From: Candidatus Saccharimonadota bacterium
GTDB lineage: Bacteria > Patescibacteriota > Saccharimonadia > Saccharimonadales > Saccharimonadaceae
DNA length: 64,000 bases
Direction: 5' to 3'
Assembly: GCA_017433855.1 (NCBI GenBank)
Contig: JAFRGM010000011.1
Coordinates: forward strand, 1 to 64,000
The notes under the pieces are model-generated. The model worked only from the letters and a program-made list of their open reading frames with translations. It was not told the origin of the DNA and did not search any database. A program made the translations under genes and the position numbers. Positions within the stretch are counted from its first letter, which is position 1, and the number at the start of each line of letters is the position of its first letter. Of the stretch, positions 1-7,260 are shown piece after piece.

Positions 1-8
1 TTATTACA

Positions 9-118
9 ATTTGGTGCCCATAGCGCTGGGGAAATACCTGTTCCCATTCCGAACACAGAAGTCAAGCCCAGTCGCGCCGATTATACTGCTCTGCGGGAAA
101 CTAGGAAGGTGCCAAGTT
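9..118 (+). rRNA. rrf: 5S ribosomal RNA
   Basis: The stretch has the conserved 5S core: a CCCATTCCGAACACAGAAG loop B/C motif followed by AAGCCC and a TGCTCTGCGGGAAACTAGGAAGGTGCCAAG 3' half in pieces. The 5' TTGG pairs with the 3' CCAA to close helix I. Length of about 110 bases fits the family. It is followed at once by an intrinsic terminator, so it is probably the end of an rRNA operon whose 16S and 23S lie before the window. Ends are good to a few bases. Confidence 0.93.
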
Positions 119-123
119 ATCAG

Positions 124-149
124 AAAATCACCCGAAAGGGTGATTTTTT
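124..149 (+). terminator. Terminator after 5S rRNA
   Basis: AAAATCACCC, GAAA tetraloop, GGGTGATTTTTT: a 10-bp stem with a U-run. It ends the rRNA transcript. Confidence 0.9.
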
Positions 150-178
150 GATGTTTTATGAAGCCTTAGGAGAATAAA

Positions 179-216
179 AATTCACGCTCACTACGGGAAA
201 TAGTGAGCGTGGAATT
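179..216 (-). terminator. Terminator of nusA
   Basis: A 13-bp stem (TTCACGCTCACTA against TAGTGAGCGTGAA with one bulge) directly after the nusA stop. On the minus strand it is followed by a T-run, so it ends the nusA transcript, convergent to the rRNA terminator. Confidence 0.8.
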
Positions 217-1329
217 TTACTCTTCTGATGCGTCTAAATCATCTAAGGCATTGAGAAGTGAGTCTTCGACGTTCTTTTTCTTCTTTTTGGCGGGAGCCTT
301 GACTAGCTCAATATCTATATCATAACCGGTGAGCTTTGAGGCCAAGCGAACGTTTTGGCCTTGTTTGCCGATTGCAATTGATTGTTGCTCTTCGGTGACG
401 TAGACTTTAGCTTTTTTGCCTTCGATTTCGACTTTGTTGATTTCGGCTGGAGAGAGAGCTTCGCGGATGTATTCGGAGGCATTATCACTCCAAGTGATGA
501 TGTCGATTTTTTCGCGGTCACCAATCTCGTTCATAACGGCTTGGACACGCATACCGCGACCACCAACAAAGGTACCAACTGGATCAATGCCAGGAGTGGA
601 ACTGGTGACGGCGATTTTAGTGCGACGACCAGCTTCACGAGCGATACCTTTAATTTCTACGGTGCCGCTATCAAGCTCTGGAACTTCATGACGGAAGAGG
701 TACTCAACAAACTCGGCTCAACCTCGAGAAAGGATGAGCTGTGCACCTCTGTCGGTACGTTCGATTTTTTTAATGTAGACTTTGATGCGGCTGCCCACAG
801 TGTAGTATTCACCATCAATTTGTTCAGAGCGTGGCATAATGCCATTGGCGCGACCAAGGTCAACACGAACAATACGGGACTCAACCCTAGCAACCATACC
901 AGTGACGACGGTGCCGATTTTGTCTTCATATTCCGTAATAACGGCATCGTTTTCGGCGTCACGTAAGCGCTGAATCACTACTTGCTTGGCGGTGCCAGCG
1001 GCAACGCGGCCAAAAGTGGTGACTTTGTATTTGGTTTCGACTATGTCGCCGAGTTTTGCACCTTCACCAGCTTCGGCTAGTGGAATCTCGGTGGACGGAT
1101 TATAGGCCAAACCATCTTCGATGGCTTCGCGAGCGACGTAGACTTCAGCTTCACCGGTATTGGTATTGAGGGTGGCGCGGACATTCATGTCACGGTCGCC
1201 GTTTTCTTTGCGCCAAGCAGCAGCAATGGCTTGCTCGATGACGCTAAGGACGGTTTCGCGAGGAAGGCCTTTTTCTTCAGCAATAATGTCTACCATAGCG
1301 GACATTTGCTTCAAATCTAGGTTTTCCAT
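217..1329 (-). CDS. nusA: Transcription factor NusA, interrupted by an in-frame TGA
   Basis: NusA binds RNA polymerase and modulates pausing, termination and antitermination. The N-terminal domain begins MENLDLKQMSAMVDIIAEEK, followed by an S1 domain ending RTDRGAQLILSRG. A TGA at 718-720 follows, and the same frame then continues AEFVEYLFRHEVPELDSGTV, the expected start of KH1, through VGGRGMRVQAVMNEIGDREK and KH2 (GKQGQNVRLASKLTGYDI) to the stop at 217. The full frame is 371 codons and the TGA is codon 204. In homologs this place reads SR-x-x-PEF, so the TGA replaces one amino-acid codon and is not a frameshift. Truncation there would remove both KH domains. The start has GAAAGGAAACATG upstream. 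Function is certain; whether this copy is read through, is a pseudogene or carries a sequence error is open. Confidence 0.9.
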
Positions 1330-1368
1330 GTTTCCTTTCTATTGAAATGTTAATATGAATACTAGAAT

Positions 1369-1390
1369 GGCCTACCCTTAGGGGTAGGCC
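1369..1390 (-). promoter_or_regulatory. Hairpin in the nusA 5' leader
   Basis: GGCCTACCC, TTAG, GGGTAGGCC: a perfect 9-bp stem within the predicted nusA leader, between the promoter at 1408-1413 and the ATG. No U-run follows, so it is not a plain terminator. It may stabilise the mRNA 5' end or be a protein-binding site. Confidence 0.5.
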
Positions 1391-1407
1391 AATAGAAGTA
1401 TATTTTT

Positions 1408-1450
1408 ATTATAGCAAAATCTTGAAAAAATGCAATAGTTTTGGTATAAT
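1408..1450. promoter_or_regulatory. Divergent promoters of nusA (-) and rnj (+)
   Basis: Minus strand: TGCTATAAT with the hexamer at 1413-1408, serving nusA. Plus strand: TTGAAA, 17 bases, TTGGTATAAT with the hexamer at 1445-1450, serving RNase J. Both are extended -10 promoters, and their upstream regions overlap. Confidence 0.75.
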
Positions 1451-1489
1451 AGAATTAACAGATATTACTTGTATAAACAGAGGAAACTT

Positions 1490-3658
1490 ATGAACATAAA
1501 CGAGGAAGAGCGGAGGGCCCGGCTCTTAAAATCACGGGCTGAGCGGTTGCCGGATATCAAGCGGCAGTTTGAAGAGGCGCAGAACCGTAATTTTAACTCT
1601 AATTTTAAGCCAGGAGGCAAGGATGCGGATTTGGTCGCATCTAAGCCTACTCAGGGCAAAAACGCCTCTAAGGGGGCAAAAAATGCGCCACAGGGGAAAA
1701 ATGCTAAAACGAAGGCGGCTAAGAAGCAATCTGCAACCGTAAAAGCACAGGCTAAAACAGAGGCGGAGCAGAGAAAGGTGAATTTGTCGGTTTCTACCAA
1801 AAAAGGCGATATGATGCACCATCAGCGGATGCTGTCGCAGGACGTCAATGCGCAAGCTACACAGCATATTATCGGTATTCCAGTGAATAAATCACGCTAT
1901 AACGGGTATGGTGGCGAACAGATTACGAATGCCAAGCTCAAGCAGATGCGTCCAGACCCAGAAGCAGTACGAATTATCCCAATTGGTGGGGTGGGCGAGT
2001 TTGGTATCGGCAAAAATATGACCATTATAGAATATAAATCTGAGATGCTGATTATTGATATGGGGGTGCTGTTTGCAAGTGGTGATTACCCTGGGGTGAA
2101 CTATTTAATCCCAGACATTAAGTATCTTGAAGATAACCGAGATAAGGTGAAAGCGATTTGCTTTACGCACGCCCATCTTGATCATATTGGTGCTTGTAGG
2201 CATTTACTACCGAAGTTTTCGGAGCTGGTGCCGATTTACGCTACGGAGTTTACGATTGGCATGATTAAGAAGCAGATGTCTGAGCTGGATAATGTGCCAG
2301 AGATGAATTACCATGCGGTAGACCCGTTTAAGCATGAAATAATTAAAGTAAGCGAGCATCTATCGGTGGAGTTTATCCATACGCTACATTCAATTCCGGG
2401 TAATTCGGCGATTGTAGTGCGTACACCAAATGGGCTAATCTATTTTTCTGGCGACTGGCGATATGAGGCGAACCCAATGGGCACACAGACTGATTATGCG
2501 CGGATTGATGAGATTGTAGCTAAGGAAGGCGTGGATCTCTTAGTAAATGAATCTACTAATATAGACTCGCCGGGGCGTCATCCACACTCGGAGTATGATG
2601 TTGGAGAAAATCTGGGTAAGGTGATGGATCACTATGCAGATGGGCGTGTGATTATATCGTGTTTTTCTTCTCAGATTGCGCGAATTGAGCTGGTTTTGAA
2701 AGAGGCGGCGGCGCGGGGGCGCAAGGTGGCGTTTTCTGGGTTCTCGATGATAAACAACGTAGAGGTGGCACTAAGGGCAAAGTCTATTAAAGTGCCAAAA
2801 GATACGATTGTAAAGATGGAAGATACTTTGAAATTGCCGGATGATAAGGTTTGTATTGTGTGTACTGGTTCGCAGGGTGAGCTAAATGCGGTACTAAACC
2901 GAATGGTGACTGGGGCGCACAAGTATATCAAAATTAAACCATCGGATACGGTAGTGTTTTCGTCAAACCCGATTCCTGGTAATGAGCCGCATGTAGTAAA
3001 TACGGTGGATGGTTTGCTACGCGAAGGTGCGCAAGTGATTCAGAACGGCAAGACGCATCTCACAAACATTGGACCGCTGCACCTTTCTGGGCACGCGTAC
3101 TACGAAGATCATGTAGATTTTGTAACGCGTCTAAGGCCAACTAATTATTTGCCATATCATGGTGAGTTTTATATGCTAGAGCATAATGCGGAAATGGCAG
3201 AGAATGTAATAGGTATAGCTAGAGATAGGATTTTGGTGGCAGATGACGGCGATATTGTAGAGTTGATGCCAAATAAAACTATCAGGAAGACGGGTCGCAT
3301 ACACGTGGGGAATAAACTTTATGATGACGCTGATCAGCTGGTGCACGAGGCGGTGGTGAAGGATAGGATTCATATCTCGCGCGAAGGTATTTTTGTAATA
3401 GTGTTGACACTTAATAAAAAAACGGGACATTTAATGAAGACACCAGACATTGTGTCTAGGGCTTTTATCTACCTAGATAATTCTGAGGAGCTAATTGGCA
3501 AAATCAGACATTATTTGAGGCAGAAAACCGATAAATCTATTGCAACCGACCCAGAGATGAAGGTCTTGAAAGAAGAAATTAAGACTGATATTACGCATAT
3601 TCTCTTTGATGCTACTGGGCATACGCCGATTGTAATTCCCGTGATAAATAAAGTATGA
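1490..3658 (+). CDS. rnj: Ribonuclease J
   Basis: Metallo-beta-lactamase/beta-CASP ribonuclease for mRNA decay and rRNA maturation, acting as 5'-3' exonuclease and endonuclease. The zinc motif HAHLDHIG lies near residue 226; the core starts around residue 155 with RIIPIGGVGEFGIGKN. A beta-CASP section follows (SQIARIELVLKEAAARG, VCIVCTGSQGE) and then the PYHGEFYMLEHNAEMA histidine motif. The 722-residue length exceeds the usual 550-600 because of an N-terminal extension of about 150 residues rich in Lys, Ala, Asn and Gln that looks disordered. The start at 1490 is chosen because CAGAGGAAACTT precedes it. It stands alone behind its own promoter. Confidence 0.95.
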   Translation: MNINEEERRARLLKSRAERLPDIKRQFEEAQNRNFNSNFKPGGKDADLVASKPTQGKNASKGAKNAPQGKNAKTKAAKKQSATVKAQAKTEAEQRKVNLSVSTKKGDMMHHQRMLSQDVNAQATQHIIGIPVNKSRYNGYGGEQITNAKLKQMRPDPEAVRIIPIGGVGEFGIGKNMTIIEYKSEMLIIDMGVLFASGDYPGVNYLIPDIKYLEDNRDKVKAICFTHAHLDHIGACRHLLPKFSELVPIYATEFTIGMIKKQMSELDNVPEMNYHAVDPFKHEIIKVSEHLSVEFIHTLHSIPGNSAIVVRTPNGLIYFSGDWRYEANPMGTQTDYARIDEIVAKEGVDLLVNESTNIDSPGRHPHSEYDVGENLGKVMDHYADGRVIISCFSSQIARIELVLKEAAARGRKVAFSGFSMINNVEVALRAKSIKVPKDTIVKMEDTLKLPDDKVCIVCTGSQGELNAVLNRMVTGAHKYIKIKPSDTVVFSSNPIPGNEPHVVNTVDGLLREGAQVIQNGKTHLTNIGPLHLSGHAYYEDHVDFVTRLRPTNYLPYHGEFYMLEHNAEMAENVIGIARDRILVADDGDIVELMPNKTIRKTGRIHVGNKLYDDADQLVHEAVVKDRIHISREGIFVIVLTLNKKTGHLMKTPDIVSRAFIYLDNSEELIGKIRHYLRQKTDKSIATDPEMKVLKEEIKTDITHILFDATGHTPIVIPVINKV

Positions 3659-3677
3659 TATGATAATTGTATGAACA

Positions 3678-3683
3678 TATAAT
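3678..3683 (+). promoter_or_regulatory. -10 element before thioredoxin
   Basis: TATAAT in ACATATAATATATCATGGAG, between the rnj stop and the thioredoxin Shine-Dalgarno. No good -35 is visible, so confidence is modest. Confidence 0.5.
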
Positions 3684-3702
3684 ATATCATGGAGTAAATA
3701 AA

Positions 3703-3963
3703 ATGAGTAAGACTGTTTTGATGGATTTTTATGCAGATTGGTGTGGGCCATGTCAGATGATGAAGCCGGTGCTAGAGGAGTTTGAGGCGACGCATGGAGA
3801 TGTTGAAATTAAACGTGTTAATATTGACGAAGAAGAAGAGTTGGCGGACAAGTATAACGTATCTACCATACCGTGCTTTGTGTTAGAGCGGGATGGTGTG
3901 GAGGTGGCACGCGAAATAGGGGTGATGCCACTTAAGAAGATAGAAAAGATGCTGGAGAAATAA
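3703..3963 (+). CDS. trxA: Thioredoxin
   Basis: Small disulfide reductase with the active site WCGPC near residues 12-16 and the cis-proline segment STIPCFV near residue 54. At 86 residues it is shorter than the usual 105: the first beta strand is missing and the protein starts at the strand before the active site. The start at 3703 has GGAG seven bases upstream. It lies two bases before the thioredoxin-reductase-like gene, so the two are one operon and probably redox partners. Confidence 0.93.
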   Translation: MSKTVLMDFYADWCGPCQMMKPVLEEFEATHGDVEIKRVNIDEEEELADKYNVSTIPCFVLERDGVEVAREIGVMPLKKIEKMLEK

Positions 3964-3965
3964 GA

Positions 3966-4772
3966 ATGCGATCTTACGATGTGGTGATTGTGGGGGCAGG
4001 AATTGCTGGCATGACGGCAGCGATATATGTGGCGCGAGCCGGCAAAAGCGTGATTCTTTTGGAAGAAAGAATGCATGGCGGGCAAATTATAAATACCATA
4101 AATATCGCGAATTGGCCAGCTGAGCCGGGGATTTCTGGCGCAGAATTGTCGCAAAAAATATATCATCAGGTGAATAATCTTGGAGTGGAAGTGGAATATG
4201 TAAAAGTGCTTTCAGTTGAGGAGAGTGATGAATATTTGACTGAGCAGGATGCCAAAAATGCAGCAAGGCGGCTATTTGTGGTTAAGACTGAGGATGGCGA
4301 TTATACCGCTAAGGCGGTAATTGTTGCGACTGGCACAGAGCCACGCAAATTGAGCGAAAGTCAAATGAAGGATGCTGGTAAGAGGACGGTTTCGTATTGT
4401 GCTACTTGTGACGGAGCGTTTTTCAAGGGCAAACCAGTTGTAGTGGTGGGGAGTGGTAACACTGCTCGGCATGAGATTGCTTATTTGAATAATATTGCTT
4501 CTAAGGTGTACCACATACATCATGATGATCCAATTCCAGAGGATGCCGTGGCGGTGTTTGTGGCGATAGGACGGGTGCCAAATACGGATGCAGTAAAAAA
4601 TATAGTAGATTTAGATGAGTCTGGCTATATTGTGGCGGGTGAAAATTGCAAAACTTCGGTGCCAGGTATCTTTGTGGCTGGCGATTGTCGTGTAAAAGAT
4701 GTGAGGCAATTGGTGACCGCGGCTGGGGATGGTGCCGTGGCGGCGGCTGGTGTGCTAGCGTATTTGGCATAA
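3966..4772 (+). CDS. trxB: Thioredoxin reductase-like flavoprotein with a shortened pyridine-nucleotide domain
   Basis: FAD-dependent enzyme that would reduce the adjacent thioredoxin. The FAD motif GAGIAGMTAA, the NWPAEPG region, the redox site CATCDGAFF and the C-terminal FAD motif GIFVAGDCR are all present. Length is 268 residues against about 310-320 for the family. The loss is internal: after GSGNTARHEIAYLNN and SKVYHIHHDD the chain jumps straight to AVAVFVAIGRVPNTDAV. About 50 residues that normally follow the NADPH-binding HRR-x-x-FRA motif are absent, and that motif itself is HHDD. NADPH binding is therefore doubtful; another electron donor or a non-catalytic role is possible. The frame is clean. 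Confidence 0.85.
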   Translation: MRSYDVVIVGAGIAGMTAAIYVARAGKSVILLEERMHGGQIINTINIANWPAEPGISGAELSQKIYHQVNNLGVEVEYVKVLSVEESDEYLTEQDAKNAARRLFVVKTEDGDYTAKAVIVATGTEPRKLSESQMKDAGKRTVSYCATCDGAFFKGKPVVVVGSGNTARHEIAYLNNIASKVYHIHHDDPIPEDAVAVFVAIGRVPNTDAVKNIVDLDESGYIVAGENCKTSVPGIFVAGDCRVKDVRQLVTAAGDGAVAAAGVLAYLA

Positions 4773-4808
4773 AATAGTTTTAAGCTGTTCTTAAATAGTT
4801 TTTTATGC

Positions 4809-4814
4809 TATAAT
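4809..4814 (+). promoter_or_regulatory. Promoter of tRNA-Leu
   Basis: ATGCTATAAT: an extended -10 (TGC plus TATAAT) ending 8 bases before the mature tRNA 5' end at 4823. Confidence 0.7.
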
Positions 4815-4822
4815 ATAGCTGT

Positions 4823-4905
4823 GCCCGAGTGGCGGAATTGGTATACGCGTTCGACTTAAAATCGAATGGGAAACCATATGGGTTCAAGTCCCATCTCGGG
4901 CACCA
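4823..4905 (+). tRNA. tRNA-Leu (anticodon UAA), CCA encoded
   Basis: Acceptor stem GCCCGAG/CTCGGGC, an anticodon arm TTCGA-CTTAAAA-TCGAA giving anticodon TAA, a variable arm, a T arm with GGTTCAAGTCC, discriminator A and an encoded CCA at 4903-4905. It reads UUA leucine codons. The extra arm is short for a leucine tRNA. Confidence 0.95.
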
Positions 4906-5059
4906 CCATTAGAGTTAAAAGGCGCCATCTCGGCGTTTTTTCGTGCTTGCTCTATCAATAATAGCGCTGCGCACGAAGAAAACACCAATCTGGTGCCTTT
5001 TAATCTCTAATGGTGTGAGCGGTGAGTTAAAAGGCGCCATCGCGGCGTATTTTTGTGCT
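4904..5059. repeat. Triple copy (+,-,+) of a ~36-110 bp element next to tRNA-Leu
   Basis: A direct repeat at 4912-4947 and 5024-5059 matches at about 33 of 36 positions (GAGTTAAAAGGCGCCATC then CGGCG). A third copy lies inverted between them, so CACCATTAGAG at 4904 pairs with CTCTAATGGTG ending at 5015, and TTAAAAGGCGCC pairs with GGTGCCTTTTAA. The result is a roughly 112-bp imperfect palindrome that begins inside the CCA end of the tRNA. The last copy supplies the TGCTATAAT promoter of the next gene. Confidence 0.8.
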
Positions 5060-5066
5060 ATAATAA
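5058..5066 (+). promoter_or_regulatory. Extended -10 promoter of the CPTCG membrane protein
   Basis: TTGTGCTATAATAATTATG: TGC plus TATAAT. The ATG that follows is at once stopped by TAA, so the leader runs on to the GTG at 5092. Confidence 0.6.
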
Positions 5067-5091
5067 TTATGTAAATAGAGTGGAGCGCAGA

Positions 5092-5700
5092 GTGAAGATC
5101 AATTGGCGGAAATGGTGCGATGAATGGCTGTTGGCCGGTAAAGGTATTTTGCTGGCAACGCATAACAAACGCTTTGTAGTGGGCTTTTTGGTGGCTTTTT
5201 TGATTTTTGGCACTCTGATGAACTTGTTATCTGGCGGGGCTGGTAAATTTCAGCTAATGGGGGTAATTGGGCCGGTAAAGAGCCTGGAGATTATTTTTGA
5301 GGCATTTTTGGGTGTGTTTGGGGTTAAGATGATTTTTTCTGAGTGGTTACCGATGTTTTTGCTTGCAATGCTGCAGGGGGTGCTGATTGGCCTAATCGTG
5401 CTATTGTGGCACAACAAGCGTAAAAATACTGCCAATGTAGAGCGGGCAGGGCTAATTACTGGGTTGATTGCGCTAGGGGCAGGATGTCCAACTTGCGGCA
5501 CAACTTTGCTTACTCCCCTAATTGTTGCAATGCTAGGAACGAGTGGAATGGCGGTGGCGAGTGCGGTTTCTGGTGTAGTAACAATCGCAGCGGTAGTGTT
5601 GGCATTGTGGTCACTTAAACGGATTGGCCTGGAGACTTATGTTATAATAATGAATGAAAAATATCTTGCGAAGCAAAAGAATAAAGCGAAAAAGGAGTAG
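5092..5700 (+). CDS. Multi-pass membrane protein with a CPTCG motif, probable thiol-redox partner
   Basis: About five hydrophobic segments, starting at FVVGFLVAFLIFGTLMNLL. The pair of cysteines GAGCPTCGTTLLTPLI lies near residue 146 at the head of a membrane segment. A vicinal CxxC in a membrane protein directly upstream of a DsbA-like protein suggests a transmembrane thiol carrier in the manner of CcdA or DsbB. That is inference from context; I do not recognise the family by name. The start is GTG at 5092, with GGAG at 5081-5084; an in-frame GTG at 5080 is the alternative. The C-terminus is a Lys-rich tail. It ends one base before the next gene. Confidence 0.75.
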   Translation: MKINWRKWCDEWLLAGKGILLATHNKRFVVGFLVAFLIFGTLMNLLSGGAGKFQLMGVIGPVKSLEIIFEAFLGVFGVKMIFSEWLPMFLLAMLQGVLIGLIVLLWHNKRKNTANVERAGLITGLIALGAGCPTCGTTLLTPLIVAMLGTSGMAVASAVSGVVTIAAVVLALWSLKRIGLETYVIIMNEKYLAKQKNKAKKE

Positions 5701-5701
5701 A

Positions 5702-6418
5702 ATGGAGACGGATGCAAAAGAGCGAGGCGTAGGGCGGTTAGCGCGGGTAATTGGTCTGGTGTTGCTATCGGTGGCGTTTTTAGCGATTATTTTTGTCAGT
5801 ATGAACACAAAAGTTCCAAATTCTGAAAAAGTGTGGTATCCAGAAATGACGACGGGTAATATGGATGCCAAAAATTATTTTGTAATCTATTCTGATATTG
5901 CTTGTCCATATTGCATTGCGTTTGAAAATGCAATCATAGAAAATAAGGAAGAATTCGAAACATACATTGAAGAAAATGATGTTTTGGTGGAAATTAGAGT
6001 GGCGGATTTTTTGTATGAATTTGGCGAATCTAACCCGATCGAATCACGGTATGGAGCGGAGGCGATTTATTGCGCAAAAGATGCTGGCAAGTTTTGGGAT
6101 TATTATGAACTAGCAGTGACAAAAGTTTGGAATGAGTACTTTAAGAATGCAGGAAAGTCGGCATTTAGTGAATTTAATAAGCTGGGTAAGGATTACTGGA
6201 TAGAAATTGGTGAAGAGGTTGGGCTAGACGAAGATTTTGCGCGCTGCGTTAATGACGACAGGGTGCTGGATGTCGTAATGGGGGACGCTAAGAAGATGAC
6301 ACGAATGGTAACTGGTATGCCGTATTTTAAGTTTAATAATTATGTGCTATCTGGATTTGATTTGTCTTGGGGCTGGGATAGGGTGGTAACATATTTTGAT
6401 GCGGGGCTTAAGAGCTAA
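5702..6418 (+). CDS. Membrane-anchored DsbA-like thiol:disulfide oxidoreductase
   Basis: 238 residues. An N-terminal membrane anchor at about residues 14-34 (VIGLVLLSVAFLAIIFVSM) is followed by a thioredoxin fold with the active site DIACPYCIAF near residue 72. The helical insertion and the cis-proline segment (VTGMPYFKFNNY) are typical of the DsbA/DsbG thioredoxin_4 group. It should act outside the membrane in disulfide formation or isomerisation of exported proteins. The start has AAAAAGGAGTAGA upstream and lies one base after the CPTCG membrane protein, so the two are co-expressed and probably exchange electrons. Confidence 0.88.
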   Translation: METDAKERGVGRLARVIGLVLLSVAFLAIIFVSMNTKVPNSEKVWYPEMTTGNMDAKNYFVIYSDIACPYCIAFENAIIENKEEFETYIEENDVLVEIRVADFLYEFGESNPIESRYGAEAIYCAKDAGKFWDYYELAVTKVWNEYFKNAGKSAFSEFNKLGKDYWIEIGEEVGLDEDFARCVNDDRVLDVVMGDAKKMTRMVTGMPYFKFNNYVLSGFDLSWGWDRVVTYFDAGLKS

Positions 6419-6969
6419 TGCGCGATCACCTATTGTCGCAACATTTCCTAAGGTCACCAAAGTTGGCTCTGATTTTGATCGGACATTCTAATCTGAAAAA
6501 ACGGGACTTGGTGGTGGAAATTGGCGCGGGAAGTGGCGTGATTACTTCGGCCTTGGCGCATCGGGTGCGCCAAGTGATTGCAGTTGAACCGGATGCGAAG
6601 ACAGCGGCAAAGTTGCGCGAGAATCTAAAAAAGCGCGAGATTTCAAACGTAACGATTGTAGAGCAAGATTTTATGGAGATGAATCTGCCAGACGAGCCTT
6701 ATAAAGTATTTGCGAACCCACCGTTTCATTTGAGTTCGGCGATTATTCATAAATTGATTGAAGACAAGAACCCGCCAGCAGCATTTTATTTGATTTTGCA
6801 GAAACAATTTGCTCTGAAATTGTTGAATACTGACAGACACTACACCTCACAATTAGGGATGAAGCTCATTCAAAGTTATGCGACTAGGATTAGATTGCCA
6901 CTTAAGCCAACCGATTTTACACCGCCGCCAGCTGTGCCAACAGTACTTTTTGAAGCGAAACATTTATAG
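6418..6969 (+). CDS. Erm/KsgA-type rRNA adenine N6-methyltransferase, short form
   Basis: SAM-dependent rRNA methylase. Motif X is SQHFLRSPKLA, motif I is VVEIGAGSGVIT, then AVEPDAKTAAKL. The catalytic motif IV reads ANPPFHLSSAIIHKLIE, where Erm and KsgA have N-I-P-[FY]. The context (EPYKVFANPPFHL) looks more like Erm (23S A2058 dimethylase) than KsgA, and a normal rsmA is present at 8358. At 183 residues it lacks most of the C-terminal helical domain and ends shortly after FTPPPAVPTVLFEAKHL. Its ATG overlaps the TAA of the DsbA-like gene. Macrolide resistance is possible but not shown. Confidence 0.82.
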   Translation: MRDHLLSQHFLRSPKLALILIGHSNLKKRDLVVEIGAGSGVITSALAHRVRQVIAVEPDAKTAAKLRENLKKREISNVTIVEQDFMEMNLPDEPYKVFANPPFHLSSAIIHKLIEDKNPPAAFYLILQKQFALKLLNTDRHYTSQLGMKLIQSYATRIRLPLKPTDFTPPPAVPTVLFEAKHL

Positions 6970-7093
6970 TATTTTGTCAAGTGATAAGTGTTCGGTTTTT
7001 GTGGAATTACCTCTGTTAATGATGGCTTTCATGGTAGAATATTTGGCTGTGGAAAACTAAATATTATAAAATGTGAATTGTAAAAAATCAAGG

Positions 7094-7121
7094 TTGACAA
7101 TGCTTATGTCTATGCTAGAAT
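7094..7121 (+). promoter_or_regulatory. Strong promoter of an intergenic RNA
   Basis: TTGACA, 16 bases, TGCTAGAAT. Full -35 plus extended -10, one of the best promoters in the window. Confidence 0.75.
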
Positions 7122-7127
7122 AGAATT

Positions 7128-7244
7128 AGGTTCGGACCAATCAACGTTGAGAGAGGCCGGAACTTGAGTTTGATTGGGTGGGAGAGTGTGTTAGTTATTC
7201 CATCTAGAAATTATAAAAAATCCGTCCTCGCAGCGGATTTTTTT
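7128..7244 (+). ncRNA. Candidate small RNA upstream of the G5-domain gene
   Basis: Runs from the predicted start of the 7094 promoter to an intrinsic terminator (AAAAAATCCG at 7215-7224 with CGGATTTTTT at 7234). An internal perfect 8-bp stem pairs CCAATCAA (7137-7144) with TTGATTGG (7170-7177). No reading frame of note. I do not recognise it as 6S, SRP, tmRNA or a known riboswitch. Because a terminator separates it from the next gene, it is either a free small RNA or an attenuating leader. The 6970-7093 stretch before it shows nothing clear. Confidence 0.6.
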
Positions 7245-7260
7245 GTGTTATAATAAGCTT
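7245..7260 (+). promoter_or_regulatory. Leaderless promoter of the G5/DUF348 gene
   Basis: GTGTTATAAT with the hexamer at 7249-7254 and the ATG six bases later at 7261. The T-run of the preceding terminator runs straight into it. Confidence 0.7.

Noticed and set aside
1532-1867. Reverse-strand frames of 100 or more codons inside RNase J, hpf, rplD, nusA and other genes
   Set aside because: They lie opposite conserved genes, have no ribosome site or homology, and mirror the codon pattern of the real gene.
4912-5059. attC-type integron cassette site
   Set aside because: No integrase and no core RYYYAAC/GTTRRRY pair; the unit is a simple palindromic repeat.
5250-5501. Possible gene opposite the CPTCG membrane protein
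   Set aside because: No start signal and it shadows the membrane protein.
6878-7060. 60-codon frame after the Erm-like gene as a frameshifted C-terminal domain
   Set aside because: Its translation (RLGLDCHLSQPILHRRQLCQ) has no resemblance to the KsgA/Erm C-terminal domain, so the gene looks genuinely short.
7128-7244. SRP RNA, 6S RNA or tmRNA identity for the intergenic RNA
   Set aside because: The SRP apical motif GGAAGGAAGCA, a 6S-like long bubble and a tmRNA tag frame are all missing.
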